8,858 bases of DNA from Candidatus Roizmanbacteria bacterium (lineage in GTDB: Bacteria > Patescibacteriota > Microgenomatia > GCA-001788215 > 2-01-FULL-40-14). Positions within the stretch are counted from its first letter, which is position 1. Every line of letters starts with the position of its first letter. The notes beneath the pieces were generated by a model that had not been told where the DNA came from, made no database searches, and saw nothing but the letters and a program-made list of their open reading frames with translations. Below, piece after piece: positions 1 to 8,500 of this stretch. The position numbers and the translations under genes are program-made. The stretch covers positions 1-8,858 of the forward strand of contig JACQMD010000117.1 in NCBI GenBank assembly GCA_016203755.1, written 5' to 3'.

Positions 1-41
1 CTTTGAAGCAGCAGTAATATTATTCTGGAAAACTCAACTTA

Positions 42-55
42 AACTTAATTAAGTT
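42..55. repeat. 14-bp perfect AT-rich palindrome
   Basis: AACTTAATTAAGTT reads the same on both strands. It lies in non-coding DNA and could be a binding site for a dimeric regulator, or chance in AT-rich sequence. It has no GC stem, so it is not an intrinsic terminator. Confidence 0.4.
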
Positions 56-66
56 AACCGTTATTA

Positions 67-85
67 CAAACCTTTTAATGGTTTG
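67..85. repeat. Weak inverted repeat downstream of the coiled-coil gene
   Basis: CAAACC (67-72) and GGTTTG (80-85) are perfect complements around a 7-nt loop, about 90 bases past the stop of the last gene. No T-tract follows on either strand. It may be a weak transcript-end structure or chance. I see no convincing terminator elsewhere in 1-174. Confidence 0.3.
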
Positions 86-112
86 GACTGTATACTGTGG
101 GAAAAGTAAGGT

Positions 113-150
113 GACAATTGAGATGCAAGAATAGAGGGACAATTGAGATG
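113..150. repeat. Direct repeat GACAATTGAGATG, two copies 25 bp apart
   Basis: The 13-mer occurs exactly at 113-125 and 138-150, starts 25 bp apart, in the non-coding stretch after the last gene. Paired short direct repeats of this kind occur at the ends of some insertion sequences (IS21 and IS481 families) and as protein-binding sites. No transposase is visible in the window, so the identity is open. Confidence 0.6.
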
Positions 151-174
151 TTAGATTACAATAACACGCTATCT

Positions 175-780
175 CTACTGTACCATTGTTTTGCATTCAC
201 TCGATGTATATGATCCGGCATTATCATGAAACTCCTGTGCGCATTTTTCACCCAATTGTTTGAACTCTTCAAGGCTTTGTTTTGACTGTTTTTTGAATTC
301 TTCCAGGCTTTGCTGTGATTGTTTCTGCATTTCATTGTTCCAATTCGAATTTTGTTCTTCATATTGACTCCGCCATTCCTCAAACTGTTTTTGATAGTCA
401 ATTGTGGGGTACGGCGTTACCGATGGATAAGCATATCCGTATTGGGATTGTTTTTGACTTCCGGGAACTGTCGTATGTATCTCGCTATTGATATCAACTC
501 GTATTTCTGAAGAAGATGTTGCAATAAATGAAGAACTTTCGGGAACCGAAGGAACATCAGAGATCGATGAAGTAGTCAATGACTGAATAATTTCCACAAT
601 TGTTTCTTTTACCGGATTCACGAACTTCTTCTCAAGCTCACCTGATTGAATACCAGCATACACAACAGATACCGATATCCCAATGAATAACACCGTTATG
701 ACCAGAAAAATATTCCGTGCCCGATCAAGAAATGGTCTACCGAGGCCAACGCGATACTGATCTTGCAATGAAGTAGTCAT
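175..780 (-). CDS. Single-pass membrane protein with C-terminal 11-residue-repeat coiled coil, function unknown
   Basis: 201 residues, ATG start, TAG stop; I do not recognise a family. Layout: about 22 residues before a membrane helix at about 24-44, ending in YAG; a Ser/Thr/Pro-rich, probably disordered linker at about 65-130 (SLTTSSISDVPSVPESSS and similar); then a Gln/Glu/Lys-rich segment from about 130 predicted to form a helix. This contains two tandem 11-residue units KQSxQSLEEFK at 153-163 and 164-174, a spacing typical of hendecad coiled coils. The C-terminus holds the only two cysteines, Cys180 and Cys196, which could form a disulfide or link subunits. The gap after lemA is 13 nt with no Shine-Dalgarno, and a stop bounds the frame just upstream, so translation probably depends on coupling to lemA. 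The link to LemA suggests a partner or accessory role, but this is inference. Confidence 0.8.
   Translation of the reverse strand: MTTSLQDQYRVGLGRPFLDRARNIFLVITVLFIGISVSVVYAGIQSGELEKKFVNPVKETIVEIIQSLTTSSISDVPSVPESSSFIATSSSEIRVDINSEIHTTVPGSQKQSQYGYAYPSVTPYPTIDYQKQFEEWRSQYEEQNSNWNNEMQKQSQQSLEEFKKQSKQSLEEFKQLGEKCAQEFHDNAGSYTSSECKTMVQ
259..324 (-). repeat. 33-bp tandem repeat in the coiled-coil gene
   Basis: The units at 292-324 and 259-291 match at 28 of 33 bases and encode the two KQSxQSLEEFK units. The length is a whole number of codons, pointing to an in-frame duplication that lengthened the coiled coil by three helical turns. Confidence 0.85.
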
Positions 781-793
781 ACTAAAGAGGCAT

Positions 794-1357
794 TTATTGT
801 GCTTTAATCGTTATTTCTGCCCGACCCTTCAGACCCGGTTCAAACAGTTCTTCCTCTTCAAACCCAAAAAGCGCAGCAGCAAGCAGGTTGGGAAATGTCT
901 GAATGGCAGTATTGAAATCCAGTACTGACTGATTGTATGTCTCCCGATAGTGAGCAATGGCGTTTTCCGTCTGTTTTAAATCGTCCTGCAGCTGTTTGTA
1001 GTTTTCTGATGCCTGAAGCTTTGGATAGTTTTCTGAAACAGCAAAGAGTGACCGAAGGGTACTGGTCAGCATATTTTCAATCTCTTGCGACTCTTTTGGT
1101 CCGTGGGGTTTTTCAAGAGCTAACCGGGCTTTGGTTACTTCGGTAAACGTGCCCTTTTCGTGTTTTGCGTATTCACGGACAATCTCAACGAGGTTTTCAA
1201 TTAACGAAGCACGACGCTTCAGCTGCACATCGATATCCGCAAAATCGGTTTTCACCTGATTGCGCTTTGCAATAAAACTATTGTACCGTCTCCAGAGGAA
1301 AACAAGTATTGCAGCCGCAATCCCGGCTGACCAAAGAAGCGCTTGAAAGAGTGACAT
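794..1357 (-). CDS. lemA: LemA family membrane protein
   Basis: 187 residues from the ATG at 1357, TAA stop. LemA proteins have one N-terminal membrane helix and a four-helix bundle; the family is widespread and its biochemical role is unknown. The helix is at about 6-22, followed by the diagnostic stretch around IDVQLKRRASLIENLVE (the usual IPNLV reads IENLV here), then EYAKHE, ENYPKLQASENYKQLQ, AHYRETYNQSVLDFN and a closing FGFEEEELFEPG. Reading could extend in frame to a TTG at 1375, but that would put the -10 box inside the gene, so I prefer the ATG. A strong promoter lies directly upstream, so this gene and the next can be expressed apart from the A2M/CapA pair. The gap to the next gene is 13 nt. 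The frequent LemA partners, an HtpX protease or a TPM-domain protein, are not present in the window. Confidence 0.93.
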   Translation of the reverse strand: MSLFQALLWSAGIAAAILVFLWRRYNSFIAKRNQVKTDFADIDVQLKRRASLIENLVEIVREYAKHEKGTFTEVTKARLALEKPHGPKESQEIENMLTSTLRSLFAVSENYPKLQASENYKQLQDDLKQTENAIAHYRETYNQSVLDFNTAIQTFPNLLAAALFGFEEEELFEPGLKGRAEITIKAQ

Positions 1358-1366
1358 AGTAGAAGT

Positions 1367-1395
1367 ATTATACAAGAATCCATACCTTGTGCCAA
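1367..1395 (-). promoter_or_regulatory. Sigma-70-type promoter for lemA, predicted leaderless
   Basis: On the minus strand TTGGCA (1395-1390, five of six matches to TTGACA) is followed by a 17-nt spacer and a perfect TATAAT (1372-1367). Nine bases separate the -10 box from the lemA ATG (1357). A start point about seven bases after the -10 falls at A1360, three bases before the ATG, or the first A of the ATG itself could be +1. No Shine-Dalgarno fits in such a leader, in keeping with leaderless translation. Confidence 0.75.
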
Positions 1396-1419
1396 TCTAT
1401 AATTACCAACCACCATTTA

Positions 1420-2544
1420 TTATTCAATCGGTAATGAAGTGCTTGTTCTATACAGATCCTGAAGTATGGTTGTTTTTTCTTCGTTTTCAAGTAGCGTTGG
1501 TTGTCCAAAATCCTCGATAAGAACAGGCATAAATACAACGTCTACTAACTGGTCATCATAAAACGTATACTTTCCCACAATTCCCTCTCTCGTCTTTTGC
1601 GACCACATCTGATCAAAGACAAAGTTTCCGTGGGCGTAGACGATGAGTTTGCCCTGATAAATCTCAACAGGCTGGATCCAATGAGAATGATTGCCGATAA
1701 TAAGATCTGCTCCGTTATCAATTGCCAGATGTGCTAGCCGGCGTTGCCGTTCTGTAATATCTGTTGTGTATTCTGCTCCCCAGTGGAATGAAGAAATGAC
1801 AATGTTAGCGTTATTGTTCGCTTCCTGCAATTCTTGAACAATCAACTCCTCATCTGCATGTGAAACACCCGATTGCACATCCACTTCGTTGTAGCCGACA
1901 AATGCAAATTTCATTCCCTTAACTTCTCGATATATCGGTCCTGTTACTCCTGCAACATCAATACCCGAGCTGTCCAAAAGACTAACCGTTTCTGAAACTC
2001 CCTCAATACCCTGATTACCTGCATGGTTATTCGCAAAGTTAGCAATATCAATCCCTGCAAAAATAAGTCCTTCAATATTTTTTGGGTCTCCGCAGAAGAT
2101 CATACCCGTGTTGGTAAGTGGACAATCGGCAATAATGGGTGTCTCAAGATTTATCAGTGTAATGTCAGCGTTTTTCAGTACATCTGCCGTTTTTTCATAA
2201 GGCCACGTGAAATTGTTTTTTGTCACCGTTTTGTAATTCACCGTTCTGGCTGGTAACACGTCGCCGGTTGCGATAACCGTTCTGATTCGTGCAGCAGAAA
2301 GTGTTGCAATCCACTCATGGTTGTCTGAAAAGATATTCTCAAGTGTTAGTTGTTGAGGAATAAATACGTCTCTTCCATCAGACGAGAGGTTAGTTTCTGA
2401 AGAAAGTACGGTTGTTAATTGATGAGTAAGTGGAGTAACAGGTGTGTTTTGATTCAACGTGGACACCATAAACCCGAACAATACTAGGGTACAAAGACCA
2501 GTGACAACTCCGAGTATAAATGCCAAGAGTGATTTTTTATTCAC
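1420..2544 (-). CDS. CapA/PgsA-type (PGA_cap) metallophosphatase-fold protein, membrane-anchored
   Basis: 374 residues, TAA stop, GTG start. Similar to CapA (COG2843), the calcineurin-like protein needed for poly-gamma-glutamate capsule synthesis or export in Bacillus; many homologues have unproven roles. A membrane segment lies at about 7-28, then a low-complexity Ser/Thr linker to about 86, then the enzyme domain facing outward. Family motifs all look intact: GDVLPAR at 94-100, NLETP at 132-136, ANNHAGN at 171-177, HWGAEY at 254-259, GNHSH at 284-288 and HGNFVFDQ at 305-312; these supply the Asp, Asn and His ligands of the metal site. Cys141 and Cys151 could form a disulfide in an exported protein. 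The GTG is chosen because a TAG stop lies three codons upstream and the next ATG would delete most of the membrane segment. It follows the A2M gene by 32 nt and is probably co-transcribed. No PgsB/PgsC-like partner is visible, so a poly-glutamate role is not established. Confidence 0.9.
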   Translation of the reverse strand: MNKKSLLAFILGVVTGLCTLVLFGFMVSTLNQNTPVTPLTHQLTTVLSSETNLSSDGRDVFIPQQLTLENIFSDNHEWIATLSAARIRTVIATGDVLPARTVNYKTVTKNNFTWPYEKTADVLKNADITLINLETPIIADCPLTNTGMIFCGDPKNIEGLIFAGIDIANFANNHAGNQGIEGVSETVSLLDSSGIDVAGVTGPIYREVKGMKFAFVGYNEVDVQSGVSHADEELIVQELQEANNNANIVISSFHWGAEYTTDITERQRRLAHLAIDNGADLIIGNHSHWIQPVEIYQGKLIVYAHGNFVFDQMWSQKTREGIVGKYTFYDDQLVDVVFMPVLIEDFGQPTLLENEEKTTILQDLYRTSTSLPIE

Positions 2545-2549
2545 AGAAG

Positions 2550-2568
2550 CTACCTACTCTTGAGGTAG
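2550..2568 (-). promoter_or_regulatory. Small hairpin overlapping the CapA-gene ribosome-binding region
   Basis: In the 32-nt gap after the A2M stop, minus-strand CTACCT (2568-2563) and AGGTAG (2555-2550) are perfect 6-bp complements around a 7-nt loop. The 3' arm carries AGG, eight bases before the GTG, the only Shine-Dalgarno candidate. No T-tract follows, so it is not an intrinsic terminator. It could mask the start until ribosomes finishing the A2M gene open it, giving translational coupling; that role is inference. Confidence 0.45.
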
Positions 2569-2576
2569 TATACCAA

Positions 2577-5500
2577 TTACTCATCGAGTACTTCTAACCA
2601 TCCGCCTGAGGAATGACCGGAAATATCAGGAATATACATATTATATGCGCGTGCCGGCGGATGATGGTAGCGCCCGGGAGACGTTGGACGGACGCGATAG
2701 CGATACTCGTAGACTCCGGGAGCAACCGTTTCTGCAAATAAAACGACTCGATCATCCCGTATCTCGCGATGGCGAAAATAGAGTTGGTTCGTATCCTCCG
2801 ACGAAGCGATACGCTCTGTAGTCAGAAGAGACGTGGTAGCGAGACTTTCGTTCACTGCTTCAAGTCCGGCAGGCAGCATATCTTCAATAATGACATGGTG
2901 AAGTGTTGACGGAGCAACCATAATGAGGCGAGTCCAAATTTCTTCCCCGGCGGTCACTGTATCTTGTGAGATCAGTTTTCCTTTTTTATCAACAAGTTCC
3001 CGCATAAGTACAATTCCCTGGTCAAGCGGTTTTACCTGTTCAAACGGCAGGAAATACCGAAGATTCATATTGTAGTACAAGGAACCTTTTCCACTTCGCT
3101 TAAGCGTTACCGGAATATCGACTTCTTTTGGTAAATCGCCCAGTACAACCATTTCCTCAACTCTTTTGAGAAGTTCACCTTTTTTAAATGATCCGCTGCC
3201 AACTTGTTTAGTATTCACATCAAGTGACCACGCCTCATCAAGTGTTCCTTCTTCCCGCATCAAAAGCATTGTTACAATAGCCCGAACAGCGGCAGCCGTA
3301 TCGCGGGTACTTTGCCAATGACTATCATCGCGTGCCTGGATAAGCCAGCGGGTGACCTCGGAAATAAGCGGATGTCGTTTATTCTGCACGGTGAGCGCTT
3401 CCAGCATAAGAGATGTTATGGTGTTGTTATTTCCCATCAAATACCACTCGCTCCGCTTGTCTTCCCAGTGAGAAGTAGTATTTGTCTTGTGAACCTGAGA
3501 GATGAGTTCATCAAATAATCTGTTGGTGTCGCGCCCTGTGCCCTTGCCTTCCTGCAGTGCTCGCAGCAGGTACACTTTTCCCAATAGACCCATCTCCCAT
3601 CGACTATCCATAAGACGTGACAGCGTTGCTCCATCAACATCTCCAGTCCGGGCAATTACACTTGCTACAAAGCTTTGTGTTTCAAGCGATTCCTTCTTTC
3701 CTGCTAGTACGCTCTCAAGATATGCGTTTCCGGAATTTATCATTTCATCAGAGACAGCCAGTTTAGCATCACGCGCTGCGACCAATCCTTCCATAACCAT
3801 AGCTGAAACAGCCGGATTTGATTCGTACGTTTCCCACCATCCCCATCCGCCATCTGGCCGCTGGGTCCTCATGAGTCGCGAGATCGCGTCTTCAATAAAC
3901 TTTTTCAACTGATCTGGTGAATAACCGCCGACTTTCTCGCTCTGAGCAACCTTGGCAAGTCGTAATAGATATGCTGCCGGAAGCAGCCGGTTGACCGTTT
4001 GTTCATTACACCAATAGGGATACGAGAATAGGTATGAAGCCGCATCCTGTACTTCACCCCCCAGGGATGGAGCAAGTGACATACGAAGCTCTCCCTGATC
4101 GGGAACAATATCGGCAGGTAAAAAGACTTTTTCCGTTGACTCGGATTGCACTTCGCCTGACGTTGCAACCGTTTCAGGCGTATAGTACGAAACAACCGGC
4201 AGGGTTAGTTTGACGGCATCACTCATTCCTTCATTGCCAACTGCTTCCATCCTGATAGTTGCTTCCTCTGTTTTTACCGTTGCCGTCTTCCAGTAAAATT
4301 TATGAGAACTTCCTGCTGGTATGACCTTTTCCTGTTGCGGCGGATCAACAAGTACAATTCCCTCGCCTGTTAGATTTGCCCTCACCTTCTGGTTAACAGT
4401 CGTTGTATTGTGGACTACCATACCTAACAGTGGTACATCACCAACGCTTAAAAAGCGCGGTAAAAGCGGTTGGATGAGGACATTTTTCGTTACTAATACG
4501 TCCTCAATCGCATCCCCGACAGCCGTATCGCGACTCACGGCAACACCAAGAAAACGCCACGTTGTGAGATTGTCGGGAAGGGGTATGGAAACTGAAGCGG
4601 CTCCTTTTTCATCAGTGGTTATATGAGCATCCCAATAGGCAGTATCCAGAAATTTCTCGCGCGTTGTGTCAGGCCCGCCTTTTTGGTTATGCACCCATAC
4701 ACCTCCTGCAAAATACGTATTGTAGGTTTGTACAGTCAAGTTATATACGCGAACTGGCTCGCGTACGGGTTGAATCTGATCAACTCGAATCCATTCATTA
4801 CGTGCATCAAGTAGCTTATCCCCCACTTGTAACTGACTAGCCATTTTCCATCCGTCACTGGTAAAGATACGGTGAACAGGAGTTACGCGAAGCGTATCGT
4901 TCACTACCAGATACCCATCAACGTCATGAATAAATATCCGGTCAACAGAAGCCTGAACAAGTTCTGAGGACGACTCACTCTTTCTCGTCAATACCCTATC
5001 TCCAACTGCTACCTGGTCAATTCGTTTGCTTATTCCGTTGCTCATAAGAACCGGTGTTTCTGCCGTAAAACATCCGCCTCCTGATCCTCCTTTACTTCCT
5101 AAATTGACGTTTGCATTAATTCTATCCATCGAAACGGTTAAACCGCTGCTGGTAAATACGGAGAGATTACGCGGCCGGTAAAACGTCTGGTAAATATCAG
5201 CAAGTTCTGCCCGTGCAAGACTCCAAACTGCTTTATCAACAAGCGCTACAGCAAGCTCGGTTGCTACTGGTTTGCCTGTACCATCAACCGTAGTAATGGT
5301 TGCTTCCATTGTTTCACCGGGTCCGTACTGTTTTTTCTTTGGAGTGAGAGATACCTTTACCTGCTTACGCGGGTCGCTTACCCGAATCTCAGCAAGTCCC
5401 ATCTTAAATTGTGCCGGATCTTTTACTTCTTTCCCTGCCTTGACAAAGAGAGCAGCAATAAATGCGTTGGGGCTATAGCGATCTTGAATAGGTAATGAAA

Positions 5501-8500
5501 CTGTTTGATTATCAATTGTCGTATGAACTATCGTGTAGTCAAATACACTTCCCCGCTCAACGGTAATGAGTCCTGTTGTTTGCTCATACGGCAGAACTGC
5601 ATGAACCCGTGCCGTCTCCCCGATTTGATATTCCTGTTTGTCGGGAACTAATACAATACGATCATGATTTTCTTGCCGGGTCGTTGTACCGCCAGCTCCG
5701 GATACCCAGACTGATGTTGCTGAACGTGACGTTTTTCCCCGCACGTCAGTTGCATCTCCCACAATTCGATACGTCCCTCCTTGAGAAGGAGTGAAACTTG
5801 CAGTTGCACGTCCTTCCTGACCGGTGGTTACGGTAAATGAACTGATAGGTTCGTCTGTTGGTTTACTGACCCAGTAGAATTGTCCATCATCGGGGTTTTT
5901 CTCACGGACTGAATTCCAAATTCTGCGAAATACTGATATAGCAACAGGTATATTTGCCTGCTCTTTTCCATCGATATCAATAGCCACTACTTCCACCCGA
6001 GACTCCTCTCCCGCCCGTCCGCTGTAGCGTTCGGGTTTGAGTCCTACATGTACTCCTGCCTGATGCACGACAAACTCACCTGATGCGCCAATTGCCTGAT
6101 TACTTTGATCGGTCACGACCGCCTCCATCCGCATGCGCTGATTGCTCGTTTTGTCAGTAATATTGGTAGGAAGATTTACCACATATGATCCGTCTCTACT
6201 CGTTTCTCCGGTTCCTTCTGCAACTGTTTTCCCTGAATAAAACGAATCGCTATAAAAACTCCACCATGGACGATACCAATAATCATCTGAATCGCCAAAT
6301 TCAAATCGCCGGTCTTTTTCCCATCGATAGGGATCATCCTGCGTCGTAATAATCCATCTGATGGGAGCATCAGCAACAGGCGCTCCGAAGAAAAACTGTG
6401 CATCAATCGTAAGCGGTACAGCATCTCCATCAACATAATCGCTCTCGCCTGTTGAGACGGTAACTGAAAAGTCGGGTCTCCGATACTCCTCTACCTGAAA
6501 CTGCTGGGTAAATCCATTGCCTGAAATTGTTGCCGAAATACTGTAATATCCAACACTTCCTTTTGCTGCAATATCAAAATAACCTGAAAATGTTCCAAAT
6601 GACGTAAGCGGTGCTGATTGAGAAGTTACCTGCTGACCTTCCGCATCCGTTGCTACCACCGTTACTGATTCACCGGCATTAAGGAGTTGATATGCTCCAT
6701 CGTCATCCCGACGTACTACTCCCTTGTAATACACGCGTTGTCCAGGGCGGTAAATTGGACGGTCCAAAAGAAGATACAATTTCAGTTGTTCGGCTGCTTT
6801 GTAGCTATCAGATTCATGCGGATCCCAGTACTGGGTGAGTCCGAATTCATACGGTGCTATGCCGTTTTGCCATACATCAGCAACAACAGCGGTATCTGCA
6901 TCATGCGCGGCAAAAGCAAAAATTGGATTTTGTGAATCAATGTAGCTTTCCCGTTCATTTCGAATAGACACATCTGCCTGAAATACTCCATCTTTATTGG
7001 TGGTGCCTTTGGTTAAAACATTATTGTGTAAACTGACAATCTCAACCGAAGCATCAGCAACCACTCCTCCATCTGATTGATTTACTGCCCAGACAAACGC
7101 TTGCTCAGGTGATGTTTTGAGCGTCAATGTCGTATTTCCCACCACCATCACGATATTGTCATGTGCTCCACCGGCTAAAGATACATCAAGAAAATACAAT
7201 CCGGCATCAATCAATCCACCATTATTTTTTGTGACTTTCGTAATCACGTGAACCGGCACATTGTGATCTGAACTATAGCTTTCCTTCCACTCACGAATAA
7301 GAGTAAGCGAAGCAGCAGGATACGTTTGCCACGTCCGCTCCTCCTTAGAATAGGCAGCATTATACACATAACGCCTCCGATAAAAATCAAGAAACTGCTC
7401 ACGCGATAATTTATACAGACGGTACTGTACGCTATCTGCATTCACAACCTTGGCAACAATACGAGGTATCACTTGCTGATTAAAACTTGCAAAGTAGGTA
7501 TTGGGCGGGACAATGCTCACGCTTGGTTTATATGCTGAGGTTGAGAAAGAAAATACATAATCGCTTCCCAAACGTACACCATACTGATCTTTGACGTTTC
7601 CGCTTATTCGAATTGTATATGTGGTCGATCTACCTAAATAGGTACCGATATGCAATGTGTGGTTATTTTCATAACTCGAAAAGTAGAGCGACGGATCCCG
7701 ATCCGGAGGCGGATCGATACTGACATTCTCCTTAAATGAGTTCTGGTCCATTGGTGAAGCAAAATAGACGTCGATACTATGCTCTTCTTCTATGTCTTTT
7801 CCTCCGTGTTCAGGGAGTGTCCGTACTGCTTTGGGAACCGGCGCAATAACAAATTCCCACGTATACGGTGTTTCCAATCCGTTAGGGCCTGAAGTTGAAG
7901 TAAGCCCGGCATCAATACGCGCTCCATACTGATCGCTTCTTATCAACGGTTTTGCCGGATACATCCCTATTTGTTGTTTTCCAACAAATTTTATGGTCAT
8001 TGATACCTCTTCTTCTTTTCCGTCTTTGAAATGAATCAGATGGAATGCATTCTTTGCAGATTCCGGATCAATGGGCAGATTGAGCGTTGCAGAAACAGAA
8101 GCGACAGGATTTGCATAGCCGTACTCACGAAGCGGCGAGGTGGATTGAATATGCGGCCGTTCTGTTGAAAAGGAAAATACGGTATCTTCCTGGATACTCC
8201 CACCATCCTCCGATGATAACCCTACTGGTACTTTGTAAGTATATGTCGTTGCCGCCTGCGGTACCTCGTCTGGTCGAAATTGATAGGCCGTTGTTCCCAA
8301 CCATCGTCCTTCTCCTGAAAGGGTTGGAGAGATAGTAAATGCTGCTTGAAATTGTTCTTTTTCAGCGGCAGTAGTAAGGGTTACCATTGGCCGGTCGAAA
8401 ATAACAGTGATAGAAGCATCACCACTGGGCGCCTCTGTTTGAGGACTGGCAAGCACAACATGCGGATGACCGAGAGTGGTAAAGACAATATGATCGGAAG

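Noticed and set aside
156..401. Minus-strand 81-residue frame containing MPDHIH, reminiscent of the HxH motif of REP/IS200-type Y1 transposases
   Set aside because: It overlaps the C-terminus of the coiled-coil gene in another frame, the flanking residues are Asn/Lys-rich nonsense, and no Tyr motif or other transposase feature follows. A chance resemblance.
1358..1375. Upstream TTG start for LemA giving MYNTSTMSLF
   Set aside because: The extra codons coincide with the TATAAT box, no Shine-Dalgarno precedes the TTG, and the ATG at 1357 places the membrane helix as expected for the family.
2550..2568. Intrinsic terminator after the A2M gene
   Set aside because: The stem is only 6 bp and is followed by CTTCTGTG rather than a T-tract.
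3502..3912. Plus-strand 136-residue open frame
   Set aside because: It lies wholly inside the TED-coding part of the A2M gene, shows no recognisable domain and no ribosome-binding site; a shadow of a long high-quality gene.
4686..5072. Classic intein with homing endonuclease
   Set aside because: At 129 residues it has only the Hint fold and no LAGLIDADG or HNH segment, and the +1 residue is Gln.
5056..5096. Two strong Shine-Dalgarno-like GGAGG strings with an ATG just after them inside the A2M gene, next to the Hint boundary
   Set aside because: They come from Gly codons of the GGSGGG linker, and the ATG is out of frame, opening only a peptide of about 17 residues.
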